The notes beneath the pieces were generated by a model. That model was given only the letters and a program-made list of their open reading frames with translations, made no database searches and had not been told where the DNA came from. From positions 248,001 through 312,000 of the forward strand of contig NZ_CP103950.1 in assembly GCF_030517065.1 (NCBI RefSeq): 64,000 nucleotides of DNA, read 5' to 3'. Shown here piece after piece: positions 18,544 through 27,144 of this stretch. The position numbers and the translations under genes were made by a program. Within the stretch, counting starts at the first letter, position 1. Each line of letters begins with the position of its first letter. Origin of the DNA: Riemerella columbina (GTDB lineage Bacteria; Bacteroidota; Bacteroidia; Flavobacteriales; Weeksellaceae).

Positions 18544-20913
18544 TTAAAAACTGATATCTACCCCAGCATAGACATTCGCGTTCATAATAGGAGTATAGAC
18601 CATACCGCCATCAAAGTAGTTGCCAAAAGGGTTTTCAGCATCTATAATCGGTTGTGGCTGGTGGTAAGAAGTCAGATTTTCGGCACCTAAATAAATGCGG
18701 ACTTTCTCGTTGAGGTGTCTGGCAATTTGGGCATTGAGCAACGCATACGGCTTGGAATAAGAAGGCAATTGAAAAGCCTCAGGATTTTGCTGAGTGAATG
18801 GCAATCGCTGTTTTCCAATGTATTGCAGCGTAGCATCAAAATTCCAATAACCGCCTTTTTCGTTCTTCGTGGTAGAATAGCTGGCGTTAAAAAAGCCTCT
18901 ATGCTTGGCTACAAACGGAATTTTGCGCCTTCCGCTTTCATAATCAGCCCAAACATCATAGTATTTATAAGCCAACCGAAGTTCTAAGTTTTGGATAGGG
19001 CTCCAGTCCAATTGGGTTTGTAGTGCATTGGCTTTAGATTTTCCATCTAAATTATAAAAAATAATTTTGTGGGTAGAAGCATCTAAATCCGTGAGCACTT
19101 GGCTGCTAAAATCGGTTCTAAAAATATCCGTTACCCACGATACCTTTCTACCGAAAAGTTTAAACTCTTGCTGAAGGCTGGCGCCATAATTCCACGCGAT
19201 TTCTGGCTTTAAACCATAGATTTTGCCATCGTTGGCTTTAATTTCTATACTTCTATTAGAGGCAAAATAGCGCTGACTTTCTGCAAAAATATTAGCCGTT
19301 CTAAAGCCACGCCCAGCACTCAACCTAAGCACGGTTTTGGGCGTAAGGTCGTATTTAAAATTTAACCTTGGCGAAACTTGTGTGCCTGCCAGATTATGAA
19401 AATCGGAGCGAAGCCCTGCCACAAGTGTCCAGTTTTCGCCCGTAGTGGTGTATTCGGCAAAAATGCCAGGCACCGTTTCCGTGCGACTAAAATTTTCGGT
19501 GAGGTAGGTTTCATCATAATGATCGTAGAGGAAACTCGCGCCCACTTTATATTTATGATTGGTATTGCCGATGATGCTTTCAAAAATCAAATTGGAATAA
19601 AAAGAAGTTTCTTTTCCTAAATAATTTCGTTTTCCGAAGAAGCTATCTTGCTGATGATAAGTGAATTGGTTCATCCAGCCAAGGCTTTGATAAGGGCGGT
19701 TGGGGAAGACAAAACCCGTTTTGTTCCACAGCTGTACTCTACCAATATTGATGCCCACACCATAAAGCGATTGCTCGCTCTGAGGGCGTTGCCAGTCGTA
19801 GCCTTTTTGCCCTGCTTTCCTTTCATCTCTAAGGAAATTGATACCAAAATGACTGCCCCAACCTGTGTGTTCTAAATCGCTATAATTGAGGAGATAAGTG
19901 GCGTTCAGCTGATGACCTTTGGGCTGGTCTAAGAAGCCATCTTTATTTTGATCCATTTCCGTAAAAGTGCCATTGGCGTGGAGCAATAGACTTTGGTTCC
20001 AATGGTGGGAAAGTAGCGTGGTATTGGTTACATTGAGCTCCGTTCTGCCATTGCCATCGGCAAAAATATTGAGGGTAGACTCTGGTTTTTTGTTCAGTTT
20101 TACCAACTCGGTGTTGATTTGCCCTGTAATACTTTCGTAGCCGTTAACCACAGTGCTACCACCTTTGGTCAGTTGTATGCCGCCAATCCATCTCCCAGGG
20201 ATAAAGTTGAGCCCATAGGCAGTTGCTAAACCACGAATTTCAGGCAATAATTCCTTGGTGAGGGCGGTGTATTTTTGGTCTAAACCGAGCATTCGGAGTT
20301 GCTTGGTGCCCGTAACGGCATTGCTAAACGAAACATCTACGGTTGCATTGGTTTCAAAACTTTCGGAAAGGTTACAGCAAGCGGCTTTAAGAAGTTCCTT
20401 GCTGCTGATATTAAAGGTTAATCCGACCTCTTTTTTGCGGAGCGCTGTGGCTTCTTTTAGTTTGGTCAAGGTAATCCGCTCTATATTTTTTTCATCTTTC
20501 TTATCTTTTTGATGTTGATGTGCGGGGTGGTTTTGATGCTCTATTTTGATGCTATCTTCTTTAAGATTTTTCTCAAAATCAGAAGGTTTTCTGGTATAAA
20601 GACAGCACTCGGGCAGTTGCTCGTACGCCTCTTTTGGGGCGGTGAATAGGGCATTGTCGTATCCAGCCTCCGCTACAGCTTTTAAGACTTGCTGTTCGGT
20701 AACAGGCGCCTCGGTTTCAAAGGTTAACAATTGGGTTTCCATATCCCAATGGGCGGTTTTTGCCCCTGCGTTTTTGGCAGTTTTTTCGATGCGTTCTTGG
20801 CACTCTCCACAATCTCCATTTACAAAAACAGTATGCGGTGTGCTTTGTCCAAAAGACCACCCATAAACCAACAGCAAGGCAAAAACCCATAGGTTTCTGA
20901 CAGTATTTTTCAT
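18544..20913 (-). CDS. TonB-dependent receptor with N-terminal heavy-metal-associated (HMA) domain
   Basis: Outer-membrane active transporter of 789 residues. A signal peptide (about residues 1-23, ending SFGQ) is followed by an HMA-type domain with metal-binding C35-G-E-C38 and a tail bearing C103-C104. A His-rich linker (residues 126-134) comes next, then a TonB plug (roughly 145-275) with another CC pair (AACCNLSES), then a 22-strand-type barrel ending in a C-terminal Phe. The HMA domain stands where most Bacteroidetes receptors carry a CarboxypepD_reg domain. It matches the stand-alone protein encoded 37 bases upstream in Cys spacing and in AGYDN and CC-Y-R tail motifs. Transport of copper or another soft metal is inferred from domains and neighbours; the substrate is not shown. 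Confidence 0.88.
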   Translation of the reverse strand: MKNTVRNLWVFALLLVYGWSFGQSTPHTVFVNGDCGECQERIEKTAKNAGAKTAHWDMETQLLTFETEAPVTEQQVLKAVAEAGYDNALFTAPKEAYEQLPECCLYTRKPSDFEKNLKEDSIKIEHQNHPAHQHQKDKKDEKNIERITLTKLKEATALRKKEVGLTFNISSKELLKAACCNLSESFETNATVDVSFSNAVTGTKQLRMLGLDQKYTALTKELLPEIRGLATAYGLNFIPGRWIGGIQLTKGGSTVVNGYESITGQINTELVKLNKKPESTLNIFADGNGRTELNVTNTTLLSHHWNQSLLLHANGTFTEMDQNKDGFLDQPKGHQLNATYLLNYSDLEHTGWGSHFGINFLRDERKAGQKGYDWQRPQSEQSLYGVGINIGRVQLWNKTGFVFPNRPYQSLGWMNQFTYHQQDSFFGKRNYLGKETSFYSNLIFESIIGNTNHKYKVGASFLYDHYDETYLTENFSRTETVPGIFAEYTTTGENWTLVAGLRSDFHNLAGTQVSPRLNFKYDLTPKTVLRLSAGRGFRTANIFAESQRYFASNRSIEIKANDGKIYGLKPEIAWNYGASLQQEFKLFGRKVSWVTDIFRTDFSSQVLTDLDASTHKIIFYNLDGKSKANALQTQLDWSPIQNLELRLAYKYYDVWADYESGRRKIPFVAKHRGFFNASYSTTKNEKGGYWNFDATLQYIGKQRLPFTQQNPEAFQLPSYSKPYALLNAQIARHLNEKVRIYLGAENLTSYHQPQPIIDAENPFGNYFDGGMVYTPIMNANVYAGVDISF

Positions 20914-20950
20914 AACGAAAAGGTTTAAAATCGGTTAAAAAATGATGATG

Positions 20951-21343
20951 TTATTGGACTTCGCAGGTTTGTCCTTTGTGTGTGACTTCCTCGTGTTTGC
21001 CTTCTGGGCGCTTGTACTGGCAGCATTGATGGAGTTTGCCATAGGCGACATCTCCCGCTCTATACAATTCATTGTCATAGCCCGCATCTGCCACTTTTTT
21101 CAAAATGGCTTTTCGGTTGGTTTTTTGAGTGTCGTAGGTAAAAGTAAGGATTTTGGTATTTTTATCCCAAGTGGCAGCTACTACATCTGGTTGATTGATA
21201 GCTTTTTCAATTGTTTTTTTGCACATTCCGCAGTTGCCATAAACTTTTGCGGTTTCAGTTTTAGCATTGCTGATTTGCGCTGAAAATAAGGTGGTTCCCA
21301 TACTGAATAGGAAAACCAAGGTATATTTAAAAAGATTTTTCAT
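20951..21343 (-). CDS. Secreted HMA-domain protein, probable periplasmic metal chaperone
   Basis: A 130-residue protein with a signal peptide (about 1-22, ending LFSAQ) and one HMA-like domain with C38-G-M-C41. The second half has ADAGYDNELYRA and a C107-C108 pair, then a Cys near the end. The distance from the first Cys to the CC pair is 69 residues, against 68 in the N-domain of the adjacent TonB receptor, so the two are relatives. It probably binds Cu(I) or a similar ion in the periplasm and may pass it to or from the receptor. It sits between the receptor and the Cys-rich gene, all co-oriented. Confidence 0.82.
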   Translation of the reverse strand: MKNLFKYTLVFLFSMGTTLFSAQISNAKTETAKVYGNCGMCKKTIEKAINQPDVVAATWDKNTKILTFTYDTQKTNRKAILKKVADAGYDNELYRAGDVAYGKLHQCCQYKRPEGKHEEVTHKGQTCEVQ

Positions 21344-21417
21344 TTTTTATAAGTGTTAATTTAAGATAAAACTGAATGATAAGACCCATTCTGAATGGCG
21401 TCTATTTTTATTTTAAA

Positions 21418-21774
21418 TTAACTGATTTTAGGCGGTTGCCAAATCTCTTTTAGCGGGTTAGGCGGTAAAAAATGAAGGTAAAAATCTACCACCATATGGT
21501 TGGCAATTTCCTTTTTTTCTTTAGCGATGAAATCTTTTTCAGTTTGTACAATGCCCATAGAAACCACAGGTGCGTGGCAGGTGGCACAGTCTGAACTGCA
21601 ATGCTCTTGTTGAGGCGTGTGCTTCTCTTTTTTATGCGATGAACAACAGTCGGTTTTGGTTGTTTTTATGGTGCAACAATCGGTGGCAGAAAATAGCATA
21701 GCAACATTAGATTTAGGGTAAATAAAGAAGCCTAAACCGATCATCATAAGCCAGATGGATATTTTCTTTGCCAT
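21418..21774 (-). CDS. Cys-rich HYC_CC_PP-type protein of the metal module
   Basis: A 118-residue protein with an N-terminal hydrophobic segment (about residues 7-30). A Cys/His/Lys-rich centre contains two CC pairs (DCCTIK and DCCSSH) and CSSDCATC, and it ends in FLPPNPLKEIWQPPKI. This pattern fits the Bacteroidetes HYC_CC_PP family, which tends to occur beside HMA proteins and TonB receptors. The abundant thiols suggest metal binding in or at the membrane; the function is otherwise unknown. A -7-like TACATTTG lies at 21785-21792 on the minus strand, so this may be the first gene of the three-gene unit. Confidence 0.75.
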   Translation of the reverse strand: MAKKISIWLMMIGLGFFIYPKSNVAMLFSATDCCTIKTTKTDCCSSHKKEKHTPQQEHCSSDCATCHAPVVSMGIVQTEKDFIAKEKKEIANHMVVDFYLHFLPPNPLKEIWQPPKIS

Positions 21775-21801
21775 TTTGATGCTACAAATGTATAAAATAT
21801 T

Positions 21802-22596
21802 TTATAATTCTATAGGGTTGTTTTCCTTTTTCATATTTTCTTTGAAGGTTTCTTCCACTTTTTTTCTTGCGGCACCATCGTTAATTTGTATTCTCGCTCT
21901 CCCAGAGTTGTTGATGAAAGAAAGTGGATTTTCCTTATAGCGTTGTTCTTGTTTCAGATAGTCTTTTTTCTCAATTTCTATGGCAGGGCGCCGCGAGGAA
22001 AATACCGCAGGAGCTTCCACCTTTTTGCTTTCTTTTAGGTCAAAACTATAATCGCCTTTATCATCTTCCACTTTTACGATCAGTCCTGGAAGTCCGTAGA
22101 ATTTATAGGGTCCATCAGGCAGAGGAATATCCATCGTAAACCACGCGTACCAAAGTCTTCCGCCATATTGTGTTTTCGCTTTTTGAACGGTATATTCTCC
22201 AATTTTGGAGGTTTCTGGCAACACCTCCCAAGTCATCGGTTGGGTTTCTTTGTAAAGATATTCATCAGCGCCCAATCGGTTTTTAAAGGTGACCAAAGCT
22301 TGCGGGTAGTCTTTGGATACCACATAATTAACCTTGGTGCGGTAGTTTTCCATACTACTTCTATCAAAATTGAAATTTTTAGTTTCTCGCATTTTGGTCA
22401 TCACCGAATCTCTTTGAAATCTCTTCTCCGAGTAGAAAATAGAGTGCTGCCCTGTAATATCTAACACCACATTTTCGGTTACGGTTTGCTCTCGGTTGGT
22501 GGTGTCTGGCTTCATTCTTAGCTCATAAATAAAGCGCGTGGTTTGTGCGGCACAAAATTGAAATCCTAATATTAAAATTAAAATGGAGGCTCTCAT
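21802..22596 (-). CDS. GLPGLI family protein
   Basis: A 264-residue secreted protein of a Bacteroidetes-specific family named after the GLPGLI motif, here in YGLPGLIVKVEDDKGDYSF near residue 165. A signal peptide covers roughly residues 1-17. The function of the family is unknown; many copies occur per genome and a second one lies at 54.9 kb here. It ends 27 bases before the Cys-rich gene of the metal module, so read-through into that operon is possible, but no metal-binding motif is seen. Confidence 0.85.
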   Translation of the reverse strand: MRASILILILGFQFCAAQTTRFIYELRMKPDTTNREQTVTENVVLDITGQHSIFYSEKRFQRDSVMTKMRETKNFNFDRSSMENYRTKVNYVVSKDYPQALVTFKNRLGADEYLYKETQPMTWEVLPETSKIGEYTVQKAKTQYGGRLWYAWFTMDIPLPDGPYKFYGLPGLIVKVEDDKGDYSFDLKESKKVEAPAVFSSRRPAIEIEKKDYLKQEQRYKENPLSFINNSGRARIQINDGAARKKVEETFKENMKKENNPIEL

Positions 22597-22637
22597 TGAT
22601 AGAAATATTTTAAAAGTTGACGATATTTAGATGCGAG

Positions 22638-22645
22638 CAAAGATA
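22638..22645 (-). promoter_or_regulatory. -7 box for the GLPGLI gene
   Basis: On the minus strand this reads TATCTTTG, an exact TAnnTTTG match, 41 bases upstream of the start codon at 22596. The -33 region is not convincing. Confidence 0.45.
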
Positions 22646-22710
22646 TAAAGTTAAATACAATCGTTAAAATTTTTATCAATGGTAGAGATTGTTAAAATAA
22701 AAAAATGATG

Positions 22711-22742
22711 TTTGTCAGTCCATAAATTAGTTTGTATTTTTG
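22711..22742 (+). promoter_or_regulatory. Flavobacterial promoter for the sufA-like gene
   Basis: TTTG at 22711-22714, 20 bases, then TATTTTTG at 22735-22742. Both elements and the spacing match the flavobacterial -33/-7 consensus. The GTG start follows 38 bases later. Confidence 0.78.
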
Positions 22743-22779
22743 CCGTTGAAAAAAATCATTCTAAATAAATTTAAATATT

Positions 22780-23109
22780 GTGATAAAAGTATCAGACCAA
22801 GCCAAAAATAAAGCCATGCAACTGATGACGGAAGATGGGTTTAATCCCGAGCAAGATTTCATCCGTGTGGGCGTGAAAAGTGGCGGCTGCAGTGGGCTGG
22901 AGTATGTCTTGAAATTTGACAACCAACAGAACGATGCCGACCAAGTTTTTGAAGACAATGGCGTAAAAATTGTGGTGGATAAAAAATCTATCCTCTACTT
23001 AGCGGGTACCACTTTGGAATATTCTGGCGGACTCAACGGCAAGGGCTTTGTCTTCAACAACCCAAATGCCCAAAGAACCTGCGGCTGCGGCGAGAGTTTT
23101 TCGCTGTAG
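22780..23109 (+). CDS. Iron-sulfur cluster assembly A-type carrier (SufA/IscA family)
   Basis: A 109-residue A-type scaffold/carrier for Fe-S cluster delivery. The three conserved Cys are present: one in GGCSGLEYVL near residue 36 and two in the terminal RTCGCGESF. The start is GTG at 22780, giving IKVSDQAKNKAMQL, which aligns with the usual family start; a good promoter lies just upstream. The gene precedes sufB, but a broken four-helix-bundle gene separates them. Confidence 0.92.
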   Translation: MIKVSDQAKNKAMQLMTEDGFNPEQDFIRVGVKSGGCSGLEYVLKFDNQQNDADQVFEDNGVKIVVDKKSILYLAGTTLEYSGGLNGKGFVFNNPNAQRTCGCGESFSL

Positions 23110-23152
23110 AGAGAGATTAAAAGATTTAATGATTTAAAAATTCAAAAATATA

Positions 23153-23512
23153 GTGACCAAATCTTTTGAGGAATTTCAAGTCTACCAATTAGCGATGCAA
23201 CTCACTAAGAAGGTCTTTGATTTGCTGAAAGATCAAACTTTTGATAAAGAGTATGAATTTAAAAATCAGATGAAAAGAGCCGTGCTGTCCATCAGTAATA
23301 ACATTGCCGAAGGCGCAGAGTATAATAATAATTTACAGTTTATTCGATTTCTGAAATACGCCAAAGGGAGTTGTGCAGAAGTCAGAAATATGTTGCATTT
23401 AGCCCACTATATTTTTGGGATAAATACATGAAATTTAATACAAGATAGCAAAAATATATCCGTACAATTATCTAAATTCATTGATTATCTGAGGCTAAAT
23501 TATTGCAAATAA
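23153..23512 (+). pseudogene. Four-helix-bundle (23S rRNA IVS-type, S23) protein gene broken by an in-frame stop
   Basis: From GTG 23153 the frame encodes 92 residues typical of the S23 family (SFEEFQVYQLAMQLTK, ISNNIAEGAE, KYAKGSCAEVRNML). It then meets TGA at 23429-23431. The same frame continues with NLIQDSKNISVQLSKFIDYL and ends at TAA 23510-23512, which is the expected last helix of this family of about 120 residues. The gene is therefore interrupted by one nonsense codon, probably with loss of a few residues beside it. A functional truncated product cannot be excluded. It sits inside the suf region, between sufA and sufB. The role of stand-alone S23 proteins is unknown. Confidence 0.75.
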
Positions 23513-23555
23513 TCATTTTAATCTTTGAATTATTTAATTTTTTAATAAAAAAATA

Positions 23556-25019
23556 ATGAGTAAGTATACAGAGGACCATCTTAGGAAAGATTTAGAAAAT
23601 AAAGAATACGAAGCCGGTTTTTATACCGATATTGAATATGAGGATTTTCCGGTGGGGCTTAATGAGGACATTATCCGAGCTATTTCGGCGAAGAAAGAGG
23701 AACCCGAGTGGATGACACAATGGCGCTTGGAGTCCTTTCGGATTTGGCAAAAAATGGAAGAACCCGATTGGGCAAATGTGGAGTACGAAAAGCCTGATTT
23801 TCAGGCGATAAGATATTACGCAGCACCCAAGAAAAAACCGCAACTCGCCAGCTTGGACGAGGTAGACCCAGAACTATTGGAAACTTTCAAAAAATTGGGC
23901 ATCTCGTTGGAGGAGCAAAAACGCTTAACAGGCGTGGTAGAGAGCAATGTAGCGATTGATGTGGTGATGGATTCCGTGTCGGTAAAGACCACTTTTCAGG
24001 AGACTTTGGCGGAGAAGGGCATCATCTTTTGCTCCATTTCCGAAGCCATTCAAAAATACCCTGATTTGGTGAAAAAATACATCGGGTCGGTGGTGCCGAG
24101 AGCCGATAATTTCTATGCAGCGCTCAATTCTGCCGTGTTTTCCGATGGCTCGTTTTGCTACATTCCGAAGGGCGTGCGTTGTCCGATGGAATTGTCCACA
24201 TATTTCCGTATCAATCAGGCAGGTACGGGGCAGTTTGAACGAACTTTGGTCATTGCCGATGAGGGTAGCTATGTGTCTTATTTAGAGGGATGTACGGCGC
24301 CATCGAGAGATGAGAACCAACTTCACGCCGCTGTGGTGGAGCTCATCGCATTGGACAATGCCGAAATCAAATATTCTACCGTACAAAACTGGTTTCCAGG
24401 AGATAAGGACGGCAAGGGTGGCGTTTATAACTTCGTGACCAAGCGTGGATTGTGCGAGAAAAACGCCAAAATTTCGTGGACGCAGGTGGAAACAGGTTCT
24501 GCCGTTACTTGGAAATATCCGAGTTGCATCCTCAAAGGCGACCATTCCATCGGCGAGTTTTACTCCATCGCTGTAACCAACAACCACCAATGGGCGGACA
24601 CGGGCACGAAGATGATTCACATTGGTAAAAACACCAAATCCACCATTATTTCCAAGGGGATTTCGGCAGGAAAATCCAACAATTCGTACCGAGGGCTGGT
24701 GAAGGTAATGCCTTCTGCCAAAGGAGCGAGGAACTTTTCGCAATGCGATTCTTTGCTGATGGGCAACGAGTGCGGTGCGCATACTTTCCCATATATAGAA
24801 GTGAAAAATCCATCGGCACAGATAGAACACGAAGCCACCACGAGCAAAATCGGCGAAGATCAGATTTTCTATTGCAACCAGCGCGGCATCGATACGGAAA
24901 AAGCTATCGCATTGATTGTCAATGGATTTAGCAAAGAAGTTTTGAACAAGTTGCCGATGGAATTTGCCATAGAAGCCCAAAAACTGTTAGAAATCAGCTT
25001 GGAGGGGAGCGTGGGGTAA
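23556..25019 (+). CDS. sufB: Fe-S cluster assembly scaffold subunit SufB
   Basis: Subunit of the SufBCD complex that builds Fe-S clusters. The 487-residue length and motifs are standard: [22 protein letters not shown]-type core, [18 protein letters not shown], and [12 protein letters not shown] with a conserved Cys at residue 397, then [21 protein letters not shown]. sufC, sufD and sufS would normally follow, but the next genes are an AcfC-like remnant and a broken nitroreductase. The remaining suf genes must lie elsewhere or have been separated by rearrangement. Confidence 0.96.
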   Translation: MSKYTEDHLRKDLENKEYEAGFYTDIEYEDFPVGLNEDIIRAISAKKEEPEWMTQWRLESFRIWQKMEEPDWANVEYEKPDFQAIRYYAAPKKKPQLASLDEVDPELLETFKKLGISLEEQKRLTGVVESNVAIDVVMDSVSVKTTFQETLAEKGIIFCSISEAIQKYPDLVKKYIGSVVPRADNFYAALNSAVFSDGSFCYIPKGVRCPMELSTYFRINQAGTGQFERTLVIADEGSYVSYLEGCTAPSRDENQLHAAVVELIALDNAEIKYSTVQNWFPGDKDGKGGVYNFVTKRGLCEKNAKISWTQVETGSAVTWKYPSCILKGDHSIGEFYSIAVTNNHQWADTGTKMIHIGKNTKSTIISKGISAGKSNNSYRGLVKVMPSAKGARNFSQCDSLLMGNECGAHTFPYIEVKNPSAQIEHEATTSKIGEDQIFYCNQRGIDTEKAIALIVNGFSKEVLNKLPMEFAIEAQKLLEISLEGSVG

Positions 25020-25064
25020 GTTGTTGTAAAGTTGTAAATATCAATCAATTAAAAACTAAAAACG

Positions 25065-25816
25065 ATGAAATTCCGATTATTCCTTGCGATGCTCCTTTGC
25101 CTCTGCCAAACTCTGTTGTGGGCACAAAATGATACGCTCTATGTCTACGGACCTGGTGCCCCTTATCCGCCGATACAAGAGGCGGCGAAGCGGTTTTCGC
25201 AACAGCACCAAGTGCCTGTAAAAGTGATCAAAGGACCGTTTGGAAAGTGGAAAAATGCCGCCACCTCATTTATAGCGGCTCGGAATTTATGATGACCAAC
25301 TTTATTCAAGATTTGGGTATCATTGATGAAGCGACAGTTTATCCGCTCTATTTGAGGGAGTTAGGACTGATTGTGCGAAAGGGTAATCCCAAAAATATCC
25401 GCAATTTTGAAGATTTGCTCCAGCCCAATACTAAAATTATGGTCGTGAATGGAGCAGGGCTCACGGGAACTTGGGAAGACTTGGTGATGCGTTATTCGGT
25501 TGATATTAAGAAACTTAGGTTGTTTAGAAAAAATATCGTGATGTTTGCTATCAATAGCGGTGCGGCGGCTCAGACGTGGAAAAACAGTCCAGAGATTGAG
25601 GTTTGGCTTTCGTGGAATATTTGGCAAAAACAAAACGAAACCACCGCTGATTTTGTATAGCTCCCAAGGGACAAACGCCTCTACCGAGATTGTGGTATCG
25701 CCCTTACCCAATATGCTCTACAATACCCTAAGGCTCAACAATTTTATGAATTTCTAAAAACTCCCGAAGTTCAAAAAACCTTTACCCAATGGGGCTGGAT
25801 AGCGCATGAGGAGTAG
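25065..25816 (+). pseudogene. Decayed AcfC-like extracellular solute-binding protein
   Basis: Three pieces of one protein are visible. First comes a signal peptide and VYGPGAPYPPIQEAAKRF (25065 to about 25260). Then, one frame over, LIYSGSEFMMTNFIQDLG through WLSWNIWQ (to 25657). After a TAG at 25658-25660 the same frame goes on with LPRDKRLYRDCGIAL and ends QKTFTQWGWIAHEE at 25816. The motif order matches the AcfC-type periplasmic substrate-binding proteins. A frameshift near 25255-25280 and a nonsense codon (GAG to TAG would restore Glu) break the gene. The ligand of the intact family is uncertain. Confidence 0.8.
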
Positions 25817-25915
25817 GGGAGTATTTTTGAAAGAAACAAGGTCATTTTAGTTTGGTTAAAAATGGTTTTTTGGTAATATAAAATTCCTCAAAATATTAAA
25901 AATGAGATCATTATA

Positions 25916-26647
25916 TTACTGATGAAAATGGTAATTTTCCTCAAAAGGCACTCGGTAGCGGTCGCCGTGAATACCTTGTGTGCTGCGAATACCACAGTTG
26001 ACTACCATATTGATTTCGCTCCCTCGTGGTAGGCGGAGAATTTTCTTAAGTCTGAGGCTGCCAAACCCTTCAATGGGGCAGGTGTCATAGCCTTGTTCCG
26101 CCATTGCGAGCATAAAAGTTTGAGCCACCAAACCGCAGGATTTATGCACAACCATATACGCATATCTGTTTCGGAAACTTGGCGTACCATAGGCTGAAAA
26201 ATCCCGATGAGTTAGGAAATCAAAACCCGCACCCAACCGAGTATTCCAAAGAAACGAGCGTATAAAAAAGGGATGACTTTTTGATAATAATCTTGCTTTT
26301 CTTTAAAGCGTTTTGCCACTCGCTCCGGCGGACTATTCCGCTGAATATTGTCTTTTTCAAACGCCATAATCTGTCGGATACGCTTTCGATAGAGGTCTTG
26401 TCGTGTTACAAAAACCACGATTTGCTGTGCTGTTTTCGTTGTATTTTGGTTTAAACAAGCGTGAGAAATCCGTTGTAAAAGTTCAGGATTGGCGATATGA
26501 TGGGCTTCCCAAAGCTGCATATTGGAGCTGGTAGGTGCTAATTGGGTTAATCGCAATGCGTTTTTTAACCCTTTCTGTATCAATTGATTGTGAGGTATTG
26601 TGTCCACGAACGGCTCTGCGGTGCTGAAGGATTTTCTCTAAATTCAT
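25916..26647 (-). pseudogene. Decayed nitroreductase-family gene
   Basis: On the minus strand, ATG at 26647 gives MNLEKILQHRRAVRG and SIDTERV, the usual start of a nitroreductase. A frame change at a T6 run (26561-26566 on the + strand) leads into ALRLTQLAPTSSNMQLWEAH. A second frame change near 26212-26240 leads into SFRNRYAYMVVHKSCGLVAQTFMLAM and CPIEGFG, ending at 25916. All parts are collinear with an FMN-dependent nitroreductase of about 240 residues. Two frameshifts make it a pseudogene, unless the sequence has indel errors. Confidence 0.78.
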
Positions 26648-26835
26648 CTTCGTGTTTTTAATGAGGTAAAGGTAACAAAAGTTTTTAAAGTCCGTGTGGT
26701 TTTTAGGTTAATAAAGTTAAGACAGGCAGCACCTGCGAGCTATGATTCATTTTTGCAATTTATCATTAAAATCGCCTGCGGGTGCTACCCTTCCAATCCT
26801 CCGAAAGGAGAAGAATTGTGTGTGAAGTTGTAAAT

Positions 26836-26879
26836 AATTCCCCTCTTTTTTTAAAGAGGGGTGCCCGTAGGGCGGGGTG
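26836..26879 (+). repeat. Palindromic repeat, copy 1
   Basis: AATTCCCCTC, an A/T spacer, GAGGGGTGCCC, a short spacer, then GGGCGGGGTG. The first two blocks pair as one hairpin and the CCC/GGG blocks as a second. Three more copies lie within 1.3 kb. Confidence 0.75.
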
Positions 26880-26950
26880 TTTGTCCAAAGGTATTGACTT
26901 CGCTAAGTTCGCAAGTTCGTGTCAAAAAACGCTATCGGAGACTCTCCGCT

Positions 26951-26988
26951 ACCCCGCCTTTCAGGCACCCCTCCGAAGGAGGGGAATT
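26951..26988 (-). repeat. Palindromic repeat, copy 2 (inverted)
   Basis: The same element as copy 1 read on the other strand: ACCCCGCC, a spacer, GGCACCCCTCC, a spacer, GGAGGGGAATT. It lies 71 bases from copy 1, head to head. Confidence 0.75.
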
Positions 26989-27105
26989 TACATCGGAATC
27001 CCTCTTTGGAGGAGGCAGAGGGAGGTAAAATCTTTCAATCTTTGAATCATTAAAAAATCGCCTACGGGTGCTCCCCGCAATTTTTAAATATTTTCCCTAC
27101 CTTTA

Positions 27106-27118
27106 CCCCCCCCCCCCC
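27106..27118 (+). repeat. Poly-C tract (13 C) in the leader of the VIT-type gene
   Basis: Thirteen consecutive C residues start directly after TACCTTTA (27098-27105), which resembles the flavobacterial -7 box, and 26 bases before the ATG at 27145. Such tracts slip during replication. A 10-G run at 27941-27950 lies on the far side of the gene. Confidence 0.85.
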
Positions 27119-27144
27119 ACTAAACCCATCAACGAACAAATATT

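Larger units (their letters stand above)
26648..27144. other. Repeat-rich intergenic region upstream of the VIT-type transporter
   Basis: No gene is supported here. The stretch holds two copies of a palindromic repeat in opposite orientation (26836-26879 and 26951-26988). It also holds a segment at 26911-26948 that recurs in diverged form at 27963-28000, a purine-rich piece (27001-27030) related to one at 27931-27960, and a 13-C tract at 27106-27118. Confidence 0.7.

Noticed and set aside
22780-22790. Alternative ATG start for the sufA-like gene
   Set aside because: The first in-frame ATG (Met13) would remove the conserved N-terminal strand; the GTG at 22780 fits the family and the promoter spacing.
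23429-23431. TGA as a selenocysteine or recoded codon in the S23-type gene
   Set aside because: No SECIS-like hairpin is evident just downstream and the family has no conserved Cys there; a nonsense mutation in a decaying region is simpler.
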